Counted from the first letter of the stretch, positions 19,337 through 33,218 are shown. The stretch: DNA of 64,000 nt from Zygaena filipendulae (GCA_907165275.2 OU015664.1:4240001-4304000), one strand, 5' to 3'. Notes: a model not told the origin generated them from the letters alone. Numbers and translations are program-made.

Positions 19337-22027
19337 TACTAATCGCCGTCAATTAGGTTTAAAAAGCTCCAAGTAGGTATTTGTGACTTTTAAGTATCTA
19401 ATTGATGTTACAAAACATCGATTATATCAAGTCTTCCAAAAGAAATTCTGTAAATGATACTTAGTGATAAATATGATATTTTATGCAATATATTTAGGTA
19501 TGTCCTTGATGTTCAATCTACTATTAGGTAGGAAAACTTATCATAAATATACCATAGTATACCTATCAGTAAGTAGGTATTGAATTGAATATTGTCGTTT
19601 TCAAATAATTTTACTCAAAATTGCCTTAAAATAAGTTTCGTTTTAATTTTTTTGGCGTTACTGATAGCTTCGTAATAGTGTCTTGCCAATAATACAACAG
19701 AAATTTATAGAGCAGGTACAGCGTGACTTATTGGTATTATTTGTCATTAAGGTTAATCTTTTGTAACGCCAAGAAACTCGGTTGCCATTTACTCAATTAT
19801 TTATTTTGAAATGGAAGTAACAAGGGTCCAAATAAGTGTCTTATTGGAACTTTTAATTTCATTAAAAACAAAAATAAGCTAAGTATATTGTACCTATTTC
19901 AAATGAATAATCATGACACAATATGTCCAACGAAATGTAAATTTATAGAGCAGTTTATTATAATAAATTTCTAAGACACATTTATTTTATAATAATAATA
20001 ATAATAATCCACTTCACAACATTATTCTAAATGCTTCCTGAATCTGGTTTCAATGAAAAAGAATTCCGAATATAATTACGAGTGTGAACGAACATACAGC
20101 CCAGTATTAATTTATAACAAAGTTTTTAAAAACTTACCGATACCGATATTTAATACGTTAGCAGTACTAATTCCAATTTATATGTAGGATGATTCTACTC
20201 CTATTCTATCCTACTGATTTCTCATAGAACAAGTAAAATAAACAAAGGTGATAGAAAAAGAAAGTGTAGAATACCTTAGCTAGATGGCCCTTGCTTTTGT
20301 AAGTACCTACCTATGTACTCGTAAGCTATCGAGCTATCATGGACTGGTTGTAAAAAACACATCTTTACCTCCGGTGAAACTAATTTACTTTCATTGTCAG
20401 TGTAGAAATCGCTAGAACATTGTAGTTTCTTTTTACCTTATTATCAGCCGGAGCCTTAGGTGCTTTTACACACTAGCTACAATGAGATGCAATAAGGATA
20501 TCAAGATTGTAGTCACTTGCAATCTAATCTTCTTATTCTAATATTCTTCGTATTTCTAATCTTTCGCATATATGCCTGTAGAATATAGACAGTGAAGATC
20601 GACCTTCTTCGTTTTTACCCATCCATCCATAAAGACAGGCTTGAGTGTATAAAATTTTCAACATAAATCTACCACGAAATTTCAGGAACCGATTCATTTC
20701 CAATTTAAAAAGTTGTTTAATAATGAAAAATATTGTTGAGAGGAAACCTTGGTATGTAGGTATATAAAGCATGTTACAATTCAGTATGACAAAGTAACCA
20801 CTAGGTATTCTAACCTGTAATAATTGAATGTTATCATTGTACCCATCTAATGGTAAAGCATTTATAGTAACCGTGGGAAATCTGTTCAGAACTCATCGAT
20901 TCTGCTAGCAAATTCGACCTATAAAATATTTATTCAATTAGCGTTTTTTGCGCAAACAGAAGACTTACCTACTTACTGAAAACTCAACCAGACGGTGGCA
21001 GGGTTAAGCAAATTCTCAGACCAAAGCAAGCTTACGGATTGTATTAATATTTTATACTTCAGCGTTTTACTTTTTTGCTCGGTAGGTTGCGTCTATGGCG
21101 TGTCCTACTTGGTTAAATATTCTCAGATCAAAGTCATTTTAACAAAGAACAAGATAATGTTACTTTCAATGATGATAAACCAAATTATTATGCAGGAGTT
21201 AACCTCCAAAAGCGTGTCGTAATCCTTACGTATCGTAAGGCAAGAGGGTGGTTCAAAGGGAAACAAAATACGAACATCCCTCCACTTCACTTAATATTTG
21301 TCTAGTATATATTTAATGAGCGTTCCGTTTTGCAACTCGTGTTTGAATTAATTCACTTGAATATGTTTTTTATCCATTTGTTTGCGACTTTTGAATTCGT
21401 TTTGATATCCAAAGATGCAGGTAAAACAATGTTGACTAAGGTAAGTTAATCGGCTCGTTACGAATCTAAATAATTATAGATTTAACATCGCAGAATACTT
21501 ATCGCAATTTTAGTTCTGTTACAGTTCCATAAGAGTAGGTACTTATATACTACATGCTCCGGCGAACAATATATTGTTTCACCCGCTACATAAAGGTGTA
21601 TACAGATTAGAGCGTTTCGTTCTTATCTTAAAAATATTGCGAACAAAACAATACTAATAATACGAGTAAGTACATAATAATATGGATAGCAGCAGCATAC
21701 AGCAACAATTTTTTCTGAGTACCTACCTACTGACATTGTCAAAATAATTCTTTGGGTGCGATTAGAGTAAAATTATAAGATTTAAATATACATACGTATT
21801 ACGTTGTACTTATAAACAAAACTAGACTCAAAAATTTTTTACTCTTGTCACCTACTGAGTGCAACTGCACTCTTTTTATCTGTATTTCTAGAATATTCGC
21901 ATCATTAAAATAAACAACCTACAAATCGTGGTAGGTATTTGTGAAGTTAAAAAAGTTGCGTTCTATATTCATGAGAAACATAATTTGCTTGTGCTCGGAC
22001 TGTAGCACCCATGGTAGCACCTCAATG
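19337..22027. other. Non-coding tract with a possible hAT-like MITE end
   Basis: Mostly AT-rich with no gene supported. CTCAGACCAAAG at about 21017 and CTCAGATCAAAG near 21122, in the same orientation, resemble the terminus of the hAT-like MITE at 57239, but no matching opposite end was found. A plus-strand frame at 20995-21222 spans these motifs and has no recognisable domain. Confidence 0.4.
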
Positions 22028-22090
22028 TTTTTTAACAGACTTCCAAAAAGGAGGAGGTTCTGCAGTCGGCTGTATGTATGTATTTTTTTT
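22028..22090 (+). repeat. Terminal fragment of the AACCGACTTCC repeat
   Basis: TTTTAACAGACTTCCAAAAA, GGAGGAGGTTCTGCAGTCGG and TGTATGTATG with a T run. Only the outer end is present. Confidence 0.7.
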
Positions 22091-22353
22091 TGTTACAAGA
22101 ATGTGCTCTGATCTATGTACACCATATAACAGGCGGCAGTACCCGGTTTCTCCGCCAGAAGGCGCGCAAGAGGGCGAGACGGCGTTCTTGATTATAGTAA
22201 TTTGTCTGTACCACTACCGCTAGACTAAGCTTCCTGAAGCTTAGCCACGGTTTACTGGTGAGTCACACAAAATTGATTTTAAATGGCCCGACACTCGAAG
22301 CAAATGTAGTTTTCTAGAGCGTTTTAACTTTTAAGTCAACCTTGAAAACTAAA

Positions 22354-22778
22354 AAATTTTAACAAAAAAATTAAAACTGACTTCCAAAAACACAAAACTA
22401 AAAAACTAAAAATAAAAAGCTAAAAATAACAAAATACCGATTTAATCCAAAAGACAAAAACACACGTAATATTATTATTGGTTTGTGCTACCACTGATCG
22501 GTTTGAATTCGGTGACAAGCCCGCTGGTGTCTGCCCACTTGGGTTGTTCTGCTCACGAAGAGCTGGTGGCGGGAGTCGACTTATCCCATCTTCCCCCTTT
22601 ATATTTGACTTGTCACCGACTTCATACCGATCAGTGGTAGCACAAACCAATAATAATATTACGTGTGTTTTTGTCTTTTGGATTAAATCGGTATTTTGTT
22701 ATTTTTAGCTTTTTATTTTTAGTTTTTTAGTTTTGTGTTTTTGGAAGTCAGTTTTAATTTTTTTGTTAAAATTTTGTT
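22354..22778. repeat. Terminal palindrome of foldback element copy 2
   Basis: Arms of about 175 bp (22354-22528 and 22604-22778) surround a ~75-nt loop that includes AGAGCTGGTGGCGGGAGTCG on the plus strand. Mirror frames occur on the two strands, as in copy 1. Confidence 0.85.
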
Positions 22779-23558
22779 TATTTCTCGCTTTTAAGTGACT
22801 TAGTTCGTAATTTCTCTAAGTTACAATAGCCTAATGTCAACTGCTCATCACCTTTTACAAAATATTGCTTTTCCCGACGCAGGGACGTTAATTGTTGAGG
22901 AGTTCTCCTAGTATATCACCATCAGTTCCACTTCACCATATACATTGTGACGGGCATAAATTGTTTAGAAACCATATTAAAGTAAACGATTCGGAACCCG
23001 TGAAATACCCATTATTGAGTAGTTCCGATGACCATCTGTGGTCTTCATCATCAGTTCCACTTCTTCAAATTTTGCTTTCCAAAAGCAAAGAATCGATTTA
23101 CTATAAAATATTACAAAATCGCTATAGGTGTACCCATAATTTTTGAAGAGTTCCCTCGATTACTCCAAGATCCCATTATCAGATCTCGACTTGGTGACAA
23201 TGGAATCAATTTAGGAGTATCCCCTTTCAAACAAAAAAACAATTTTCGAAATCTCTTCAATCGGAACCCGTGAAATACGTATTGTTTTTGAGTTGTTCCG
23301 ATGACCATGTGTGGTCTTCATCATCAGTTCCACTTCTTCAAATTTTGCTTTCCGAAAGCAAATGAACGATTTACTATCAAAAACACCAAAATCGTTATAG
23401 GTGTGCCTATAATTTTTGAAGAGTTCCTTCGATTTCTCCAAGATCCTATCATCAGATCCCGACTTGGTGGCAATGGGACCTAATTGGGAGTAAACCCTTT
23501 CAAACAAAAAAAGAATTTTTCAAATTGGTCCAACCGTCTTCGAGTAATCGGTGAACAT

Positions 23559-23609
<51 letters not shown>

Positions 23610-23656
23610 ATACAATCGAACATAGAACCTCCTCCTTTTTGGAAGTCGGTTAAAAA
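22354..23656 (-). mobile_element. Foldback-type repeat element, copy 2 (inverted relative to copy 1)
   Basis: Reading from 23656 leftwards, it shows the same order as copy 1: AACCGACTTCC end, ~46-nt A run on the plus strand (23563-23608), two ~271-bp direct-repeat units, then the palindrome at 22354-22778. Both arms of this palindrome extend further than in copy 1, to TTTTAACAAAAAAATTAAAA, so copy 1 has lost its distal tip. Confidence 0.8.
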
Positions 23657-26600
23657 CTTACAGTTACTTCATATATTTACATAGGTACTCATTTATGTGT
23701 GATCGTCTCACTTCCTTCACATATACTGAGTTGCAAGTACACTTCTTTATACATATAACACTTATTATTTTGCATTGCTGATAGGTATTCTATAAATAAA
23801 GAAACATGAAGTGAAAAAGGTACAGAATTATACCAGTCTTGTTCAACTAAGAAAAATTTATTATCTAGCTCACGTCGCGCCGTCCTTTTGAATTTTAAAT
23901 GAAATCAAGCCGTGCGCTTACACTCCAACTATTTTAAAACTTTTCAAGACATTTAAATCTATTCAAACATGTCCTCGGTTCCTTTGCTAGTGCACCTCTA
24001 GTCTCTATACAATAAAGTTTCACCTGCACCATTTGTTAACCGATTGTAAACTCTAACAGTAGAAACATAAAGAACACACTATGTGAACAGCAAAATTTTG
24101 CAGACGACAACTCTAGATCGGTCTGGGAGCTCTGGGACGCGATAGGAGCATTTACGGAGTATTTTATTGATGCAATAAGGATAGAAGAAGATACGCGGTA
24201 ATATCAAGTACGCGATCGTTCTCAACAATATTCTAAAAGAAGAAAAGAACAACAAAATATTCCGAGAGTTATTTAGAAATATATAGTTTCACGGATTATT
24301 TAGATTGATTGAAATCATATCTCTCTCTTATAAGCTAATCGCAGAGACAGAACAGACTTAGGTAACCCTCTGTGCATTCTAATTAAAACTAGAATTTCTG
24401 CTAAAACCGTTGAAGAGCACTTACTCTAGCATTTCAACTTTCAACCGAGCCTTCCGCAGTCTTCTCGTACATATACATATGGGATGTTTTCTCTGGTTTT
24501 GTCTGTTGTTATTGTTACTTACAATTACAATTATGAGATCAAAAATAGATTTTTCTTCAAAAAATCAATTTTAAGAAATTATAAATATTAGAGACGCGTG
24601 CATGTTTTTTTCGATTAAATCTTTCATAGGGGCCAGCGCGTATACAAGAATTTATAGTACTAAGAATTTAGTAAAAGGCTAATGATACAACTAAAAAGTT
24701 AATGAATAATAGTCTTATGGATTTAATAACTATAAGGTAGAGTTTTTGGAAATCAAACTGTGTGTAAGTTTTGTACAAAAAAATCTAAATTCTACGTCGT
24801 ATTCGTCCCTACTTATACAAAATGAAAAGTTTTGCAAAAACCTCCCGTAAGGATATAACAACATGTCTGTACGAGTAAGTATGATGAAACGCAGACAAAT
24901 GAGACAGCATTAATCCTCGCGTTATCACTGACCTAGTTACGTGTTGCCGAAAATTTGTTTTCTCTAACATTATGAATGTAAGATAATGCACATACGTGTC
25001 TAGATGGAGAGCTGGAAACAAAACAAAGCACACAAAATTAAATCGAAACTAATTACGTCCAATGAAATGAAATAACTTTATTGAATATCTACAAACAAAT
25101 AGCTAGTATAGCTTCTATTACCTATGGCTATGAGGTAACAATGAGCGACCGTATCACTATTCAAATGTGATCTCTACCAGTCTACCCTATAGGTTAAAAG
25201 AGACAATGTTAATCATATGTGGGTGGCGTATAGTAACGTACTCGTATTTGGCTTTGGAATTCAAATTTTGCAAAAGAACTCCTGGAAAGATGTTGGTAAA
25301 ACTTATTAAGTAAAGAAAGAAAGAAAAAAAAAAGAAAGAAAAAGGAAGGTAGGCTTATATAATATATTATTGGTCAACGTATAAGTTTTAATACCTTTTG
25401 GCGTGGTAAATCAAAGTGTTAATATTTATTTGTCAGGACAACCCGCCTTCATTTCAACGGGGGAGAATAGAAAACACTTTGCACTCTACAGTCATTTCCT
25501 GTGAAAGATGTACTGCGAAGGGATTCATTATCAGTCCTCGACAAATCCCCGACTTACTCGCAGGAGGACGTCGTAGCACTACTAAACACCACTATAGATG
25601 GTTATTGAGCAAAGAGCAAATTTATAATTTACAGGAGAATAATAACCAGTGTAGGTCCAATTTTATACGAGGTATTTCATCTCATAGAATTTTGAATTAC
25701 CTATCTTAGCTTTTTATTTTTGGGCTATTTACAATTCCAAAAACTACTAAATAAAAGAAGAACCATCTTTAAACAATATTTTGGTTTGCTTTTATAATAT
25801 TACCTATTATTTTTTCTCATAAATTAAATGTTTTCAGACAATTTTTTTAATCTTAATTTTTCTTAATTAAACACGTAGGTACCAACTATAATGTTTTGTA
25901 TGTGATAAGCATTAACTAAAAATAACACTGTGGAAATGTAGCAATTTCCTGTTTCTACTTCGCAACAATAACAACTTTGGAGTGTTTTACTTCCTAATAA
26001 AGGGTTTTCCAAACACATTTTGTATGGAGGGCCTTAGAAGGGCTGCAATGCGTGGCTTCTTTTCACGGAAGCAAGGCGAACGGTGGGTTATGTGAGGTTT
26101 TAAAGGCCAAAGTAAGGATTTGGCTCAATAGACCACAGGGGTGGAGATACAAAGCTGCTTCTTACCCCTTGTCTAATGAAATACCTCTGTATAGTGCCGT
26201 GGTGTATGGGGAAAATATTATTATAGGATTGTTTACCTTTTTCTCCGTATTTACAATTTCGTAGTTTCGTTTTTCAAACTTGACTTGTTTTTTAAGGTTC
26301 GATCTTCCACTCTTTAGATCTTTATCAAAAGTATATTGTATCGCAAAAATAACTAGTTATTTTAACTTGCGCTAATTTAAATTAGTAAGCCGTATACGTG
26401 TGCAGGCGATCCTTTTGATACAATTTTAGATAGGTATATGAAATTAAATATTTCGTGAAATGTAATACGTTATAGCCCACGTTGATCTATGTAAAAAAAA
26501 TAACATTTTTGCTTAGACTTGATAATAATACACAGTTCTTTGATACCAAACCGAGTGAAGATTCAACAACAAACAGTTCGATGCCGCCGCTTAGACCGCC

Positions 26601-26929
26601 GCTGTGTTTTGTTTGGCGAACTCATAATAGTAATATTTTATGATTTTTATAGCTTCACAAACCGTACTATACTCGTATAACCGCGGTATGAATAGGAACA
26701 TTGTGTGGTGAGAATAGATCTGTAACGTCCGACACGTAACTAGTACAAATACTGATATTCTTAGATTTTACTTCCTAGTACAAAATGACTATGCTATACA
26801 TTTGTCGATGATATTATTATACAGATTGTCCGAGGAAATGACGTCATGAAGACATCACATCCACATCCACAGGTAAAATTAAGACGCCTTACGAGTGTAA
26901 TTGTATGGTTGATGCGCAATGCTCTACCT
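23657..26929. other. Long non-coding tract
   Basis: No gene supported. A decayed GAAA-type microsatellite lies at 25312-25350, and a short LINE-tail-like motif (ATGAAATGAAATAACTTTAT, minus sense) near 25063. A plus-strand frame at 25416-25709 follows a possible acceptor (TTTGTCAG, 25436) but has no donor or domain that I recognise. Confidence 0.4.
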
Positions 26930-27008
26930 ACTCACAATATCCATACATATTATAAAACAATTCCCGCTGGAACTCCGAAATTACCGTAGTTGAAACCGCG
27001 AGGCACAG
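26930..27008 (+). mobile_element. Helitron-like 3' fragment
   Basis: CATATTATAAAACAATTCCC, then GCTGGAACTCCGAAATTACC and GAAACCGCGAGGCACAG match the 3' part of the Helitron-like family. The final CTAG is lost. Confidence 0.6.
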
Positions 27009-27411
27009 TATCAGTATTTATTTACAACAACAAAATAAATAGTAGAATATTAAAATATATTGGTGTATAGTACAAGCTCTGCTTAGTTTGAGAAAAAAAT
27101 GCCGTTGCGTGGCGTTAGGTTATTTGTGAAAATAATGTATAGTTTGGTGTTCTCTTTTAGTAAAAAAACAAATCTCTGTACTTTTATACCTATAAGTAGG
27201 CAGCAACAGTCAACAAGGCGAAAAGCTCGCAATCTGGGGCGCTCCCGCAATGCTGGCAACTCACGCTGCACTGACGTGGCTCGCTCTTAGTTGCAGCGGT
27301 GACATGTGAATAATGCAAGCGCGCTTTTTGTAGCGCTTTATTCGCTGATTCTTACAGACGTAAGCGTAGCTACGTATAAATGCGAAAACAAAATGAGTAT
27401 TTTGCAAGCTT

Positions 27412-27500
27412 AGTAGATACGTCTTTATAAAAGACGAGTACGTAGGTACGTCTTTATAAAGACGAGTAGATAGGTACGTCTTTATAAAGACGAGTACGTA
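27412..27500. repeat. Three-unit ~28-bp minisatellite of palindromes
   Basis: Three tandem units of about 28-30 bp, each containing CGTCTTTATAAAGACG, a perfect 16-bp palindrome (the first unit has one extra A), joined by AGTACGTAGGTA-like linkers. Confidence 0.85.
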
Positions 27501-28688
27501 TGTCAGAAGGTTTAAATAAGTTTATTCCGCTGATTTTTTGTTTAAGGAAATAAATATACAGTAAATAAAAAAAATGTGATCCCTCAGGTCTTTTCTTCAA
27601 ATAAAATTAAAATAACAATATACTTACCTATTTTACAAATAATTTTATTTTCAAATTTATACGTACTAACTTTCCATTCCTAGAATCGCCATTATAAGAC
27701 TGCAATAACAGACAATGTATATGAGCTACTATGATTAAAAACAATCACAAATAAATCACATAATATGATGTAAACAAATATGACCTTGACGACTTCTGTA
27801 AATAATTAATCTCCTGCCGCAAACTGCGCTATGGAACTTCTTTCCAATAAATAATATACAGCTTGTTTAAAAAATAAGTAGTAAGTCCATAAACATGAAT
27901 TTTTAAAATACTCAAATTCAAAATAAATAAGTTTCAAACTCCATGATAAATATCAGTCATTATGTAACATCCAGTTAAACTACAAAAACATTGTTAATTG
28001 TTTGATATTTGAAACGACTGTCCCTAAAGATTTATTAGTGCCGTAACACATTATTTAAAGCGTTGGAAATATTTCATTCTGTTCCTTTTTTATATACTCG
28101 TAGCATACCACCGTAAATAGCGACAAACATTTAACGATTATCGTAAAGAATTTTCATAATAATATTATGTGTAGGTATATGAGGAGACCGCAACGAAATT
28201 GCCCATCTCCATGACATGGTATTTGAACAAATATGGGACACAATTTAGCAGGGGATATAAAGTCAAAAGTTTATGTTTAACCCCCCTATAAATGAATACA
28301 TAGTGAAATTTATGTGCATGACGGTCGACCACAGAACAGACGAGGAGACATCTCAGTTTGGTATGAAAACGAATGAAAACCAGTGTCGTCGGACGATACT
28401 CGTACACAAAACTATTATTTTATTCATCACGCAAAATAACATTCAGTAACGTATCGAACTGTCTTAAACGCTATTTAGTTACGTTTTTAATTTGTCACTA
28501 TTTATAAAATTTAGTTTCGGAAATATCTCGGCAAATATACTTGGTAAGAAGTAGCAAAGCTAGCAAAGGAAGTTTTGGAAAAGTTTGAACGTTTGCTCTT
28601 ACTTCACTCGCAACCGTGACACGCCTGCCCGCCTACATTGCCTCTCTAGTTCAATAATTGTATAATTATGTATAATATTTATGTATAA
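27501..28688. other. Non-coding tract, nothing recognised
   Basis: AT-rich, with no frame showing domain or splice evidence. Confidence 0.5.
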
Positions 28689-28911
28689 CTAGCTATGCTC
28701 CGCGGTTTCACCCGCGGTAATTTCGGAGTTCCCGCAGGAATTCCGGGATAAAAAGTACCCTATGTCCTTCTCTGTACCTCTGACAACGTGCATGAAAAAT
28801 TTCATCCAAATGCATTAAGCCGTTTTTGCGTGATTGAGTAACAAACATCCAAACATCCAAATATCCGAACATCCAAACATCCACACTTTTACATTTATAA
28901 TATTAGTAGGA
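28689..28911 (-). mobile_element. Helitron-like element, full length
   Basis: In minus sense it starts TCCTACTAATATTATAAATG and ends with a GCGGGTGAAACCGCGGAG hairpin arm, then AGCTAG, inserted between A and T. A short ATCCAAAC tandem repeat lies inside near 28847-28882. Confidence 0.8.
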
Positions 28912-31005
28912 TTTTCTCTGTGCGGTCGACCACCACTAGGTACCTATAATAGGTCTACCTACAGGCAATGTATTGCCTCGAAATATTTGTCTGTCGTGGA
29001 ACGTGCGCCTGGCCCGATGCCAGTGGGCTCACTTTCGGCCAACTACGAGTAGATAACACTAAAATATAATGGGATAGACTGCGATTGCGAAAATATGCGA
29101 CGAACGACGGACCGGACCGCACTAATGACTCACTCACGGGGTGCGGCGATTAGGGGGTTAATGTGAGAAAGATCATGTCTGTAAATACAAACACACATAA
29201 CCACAATTCCTTTTGTACAATAAAGTGCAATTAAGTTCTTTAAATAAATTATATTCATTAATATTTTGGCAAAAATAATTTAATTTCATAGTGTAAGTTT
29301 AAAATGTGTATGTGAACTTGTAACCTTCACTTTACATAACAATATATTGCACTAGGCTTGCCCACACTAATATTTACAAAGATGTATTTATATTTTATAT
29401 CTAAGTTTCGATTTAAGTGGTAATCTCTAGAAGTAGGTAGGTACTAAACCAAAACCGATAATTTTTTTTTTTCTAGGAAGCTACAGTATACGAGTTTTTG
29501 TCTCGAATCAAAAGTATTCCGCGGATTTACCGAAATTCATGCAGGTGCAATCGTGGGAAGAGGTATATTTTGTTGTATGGTTTTGAATAATTTAAGTCTA
29601 GGAATAGGAGAAAGGACACATCTTTCATCCTGATATTATTACGAGTTCCTGCGGGAATTCTAAAAATGAAGAGATACCAAAACCGCGGAGGGAACCATCT
29701 TACGATACGACCTAGGTATACGTAGGTATACGTATAAACGACTCTCATCACGTTTTGCTTTATCGTCAAATAGAACTCCCATAATAATCTATGTATTGTT
29801 TACCTCTCGTTATCTTTGGTCAATGACATTGAAGATACACAAACAGCTCATACTGTGAAAATACTGATTATATTCATATCGTAATAACATAATATCACAT
29901 ACATACCTTAATGTAATGAGGAGAAACTGAGCACTGAGAACATAGGCAGAATATTTATACGTACCTACCTGTTATTTTCAATATAAAATTACTAACAAAT
30001 AGATATGTAAACATTAATAAACAAGTAAACTAAATTCAAAATATTGTTGTTATTTGTACCATATTTATGGTTCCAAGAATTGCAAGTGAATATAATAAAC
30101 TTATTACCATAATCACATACCTACCTCTACAATATTTCAATATAAATTTATGCAATATAATATTGCTGCGGTTTTTCGCAGACGATATTTTGCGGAAAAA
30201 ATACACCTATAGGTATTCTATTAATGAACTTTTAAAAGAGAACTTTTGAAACGCTTATAGGACACTGAATACTTAGTGCGACGCCTTCAAAAGGCAATTT
30301 TCTTTGAAATTATAAATAAGTAGGCAGGTACCTAGTACGTAAAAACTTCCCAGACGTCGTGGAGACGTTAAAAAGAATCCATTCTGTCTACGCGCCGTTC
30401 GCTCGCGGCGGCGGCGTCGACATGCTGATGACAGGAAAACCAGTGTAAATAATATGTCAACCACCTTTACCAAAAAAGGTGTTTAGAAATGCCAGAATAG
30501 GTTTTTCAACACACGACTGTTTATTTAGATAAATAGGTGTTACAAACCAATGAAACCAAATTTATGTGCCGTAGGTATACAGTATTGTAAGAAGCGCTTC
30601 TTGGTGAAAACTAATTGAACAAGTAAGTATATAGCACTTGATCGTTCGCCACCTCAAGAGGCTTATAGGCTAGATAGAGGGTGTTGGTGAAAGGATTAAC
30701 TGCTGAATCTATGACCACAGGTTGCTGAGTATAAACAACTTTTTCATATTATCCAATGTTGAATTTTTTCCGGAAATAGTCGAGTGCTATTCTAATGTCA
30801 CTTTAGGAATTATAAAAATTCATAATCCAATGACAATGCATTCGTGTTGTAACATTTTTAATATTATGATTTTACGAAAACAAAATTATCACTTATGGAT
30901 TTGATAGAAAATTTGTAAATTGAATTGTTTTTAAAAGGATTGCTAAGTGGTAACTTTAGACCCTTAGACATAAAATTAAAATATTAGGTCTAGTATTATT
31001 ATAAA
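28912..31005. other. Non-coding tract with one Helitron-like fragment
   Basis: No gene supported. A fragment of Helitron-like 3' sequence is at about 29640-29695 (GAGTTCCTGCGGGAATTC). A GC-richer patch at 28960-29165 has no recognised content. Confidence 0.45.
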
Positions 31006-31217
31006 CTAGCTATCCTTCGCGATTTCACCCGCTGCAATTTCGAAGTTACCGTGGGAATTTCGGGATAAAAAGTACCCCATGTCACTTAGGACTACCGTAG
31101 CTTCCTATTAGTGAAATAATTTTCAAAATCGGTTCCGTAGGTCCGGAGATTACCCCCTATGACGTCACAAACTCACAATTCACAAACTTACAAACTTTAC
31201 CTCTTTATAATATTTGA
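31006..31217 (-). mobile_element. Helitron-like element
   Basis: In minus sense it starts TCAAATATTATAAAGAGGTA and ends at CTAG (31006-31009), flanked by A and T. The interior has the GGACCTACGGAACCG-type block of one subfamily. Confidence 0.75.
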
Positions 31218-32146
31218 TTTAACATTGTCATTCACCAAATTATGCATTTAACGGCTAAAGACGCCATAATAGAAAAAGAAGTTCTTACAAGTCAACTCAA
31301 ATAGCCTTATATAAAACAAGTGGAAAGATCTGCAAGTTGCTACTCATCATAAATTCTGAGATAGGCGCCGTCTTACTTTCCTAAATAGGGCAAGATATTA
31401 AAATTAATACATTCCACTTTGACACCCTAAATCTTTTGAGAAAAAGGCATGCAAATTGCGGTCGAGACATTAGCATTCCTCCGTTGAATATGCATCCAGT
31501 AATGGTTGCATACATCGTCTGCTATGAATATCTTCGAGGGGTGGCACGGTATGTTGCCGCCTGTTAAGCCACAACTAGACGCAAGGGGTGAGCTGAATGG
31601 TCCTCCGGCCAACAATAAATAAGGATACGAGGTGAACTGGCATATCATTGTTATTTCCTTAAAGGGCCGTCTTATGTCCCTCTTAATTAATTTGAAACTT
31701 TCCTTGGTCTCCTGTGGCATAGCAATTTGAATAATAGCACGGATAGGGCGCTGAAGCTTAATTTTAATTGCAAATATTTATGTTAAACGAGCTTCGAGGT
31801 TGCTGCGAACGTCTGTCTGTGTAGTACGTGATGCTACGATACTATTCTAATTATATTTTAAGAAAAATATTATAACTAATCATTAACAATTTTCCAAGAT
31901 AAAAAATTGCAATTTACGATTTTTAAATAGGTACCTACCTAAATAAAAACTGGTATTGTTTAAAACAACTACGCACTCACTAATACTGATGGTGTAATTG
32001 ATTGATTGCTGGATCATACCTGAAAGAAACAAAAATATGAGAACCAGAGAAGTAGTTGCAGTCGCAAACATAATAATAAATAATTTGTATTAAAAAAAAT
32101 CGAGTTTCGCTAAGACGGCACGAATACGAATTATTAAAATTTCCCA
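31218..32146. other. Non-coding tract
   Basis: A 97-codon minus-strand frame at 31427-31720 has no recognised domain or splice sites. Nothing else is supported. Confidence 0.4.
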
Positions 32147-32265
32147 TCTATACATATATAAATATAAATAAAATTGAAGTGTCTATTTGTAATTCCAAAT
32201 TAAAAGCTTTTTACTAAATGCATAGGAAAGTATATACATATATACATAAAAGATCAAGTTTTATT
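32147..32265 (+). mobile_element. 5' fragment of a second Helitron-like subfamily
   Basis: TCTATACATATATAAATATA and AAATTGAAGTGTCTATTTGT resemble the opening of a Helitron-like family known to me from moth genomes. The 3' end is not found. Confidence 0.4.
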
Positions 32266-32889
32266 GCTATAATTTTCATTGAATTACCTTGAATTACGTA
32301 ATCTTTGGCACACCAAATGTAAAAGTACTTTGTACCTAACACAAAAGTAAACTTAAAGATCTGCTCGACGTATATATGTACCTAATACCAAATATATGCT
32401 TTGCTTTTTCTCTTTTTAAACGATCACATGTGTAGATATCACACCGAGTAAAAACACTAGTAGACTGGTTTAGTATAGAATGGAGATTTTCAAAGGAATT
32501 TCGCACGACACGTAATCACCGACATCCCTCACTGACGGGTAATTAGGCGAGCCGCTACACCAAAACCAAAATTTTAATAAAACACACTTTATTGACACGT
32601 TTCAAGACCCATTTTTCACTGAACAATAAATGTCAAGTAATAGATTTAATAGTGATAGAGATGGTAGCGATTGGTGAGAGGCACGCACTCACGCAACGTT
32701 TGCTCATGTGCTACTGAGAAATAAATGATGTGATTTAAAATAAATTGCCAACTGTCAGAGTATTTTGGGGTTTTTTCGGACATGGATTGAGTACTTACAT
32801 ACACTTTAATTTGCAATTTAGAAATCCAATAACGATTAAAAAGTGATGATATCGTTCCACTATTGACAGAAATTTCTATCAAGGAATAA
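32266..32889. other. Non-coding tract, nothing recognised
   Basis: AT-rich, with short frames only. Confidence 0.5.
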
Positions 32890-33177
32890 TCTATATATAT
32901 AATAAAAATGAATCGCCAAATGTGTTGCTAAGCGCATAACTTCCAAACGACTGCACCAAATTGGATAATTGTTTTTTTTTTGTGTTCGTTATTGTCAAGA
33001 CAAGGTTTATACAAAAGAAGTTTGGAGTTCCTGCGGGAATTCCGAAACTCATGCGGATGAATCTCCAAAACGGTTGGACCAATATTGACGGGACTTTCAT
33101 TGCTAATTAGCTGGTGTTATAAGGAATACATTAGGCTACTTTGGACTCACGCGTGTGAAACCGCGGGGCACAGCTAG
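32890..33177 (+). mobile_element. Helitron-like element, longer subfamily
   Basis: It starts TCTATATATATAATAAAAAT and ends GCGGGGCACAGCTAG, between A and T. The body includes CTCCAAAACGGTTGGACC and GGGACTTTCATTGCTAATTA, shared with the fragment at 36240-36530. Confidence 0.75.
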
Positions 33178-33218
33178 TTATAAATAAAACAACAACAACA
33201 TCGCTAGAAGCGTCATAC

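Noticed and set aside
20995..21222. 75-codon hydrophobic frame as a membrane peptide gene
   Set aside because: It starts at a non-ATG codon and spans MITE-terminus-like motifs; probably repeat sequence.
27412..27500. Possible CRISPR-like array
   Set aside because: It has three contiguous ~28-bp units with no variable spacers in a eukaryotic repeat landscape; it is a minisatellite.
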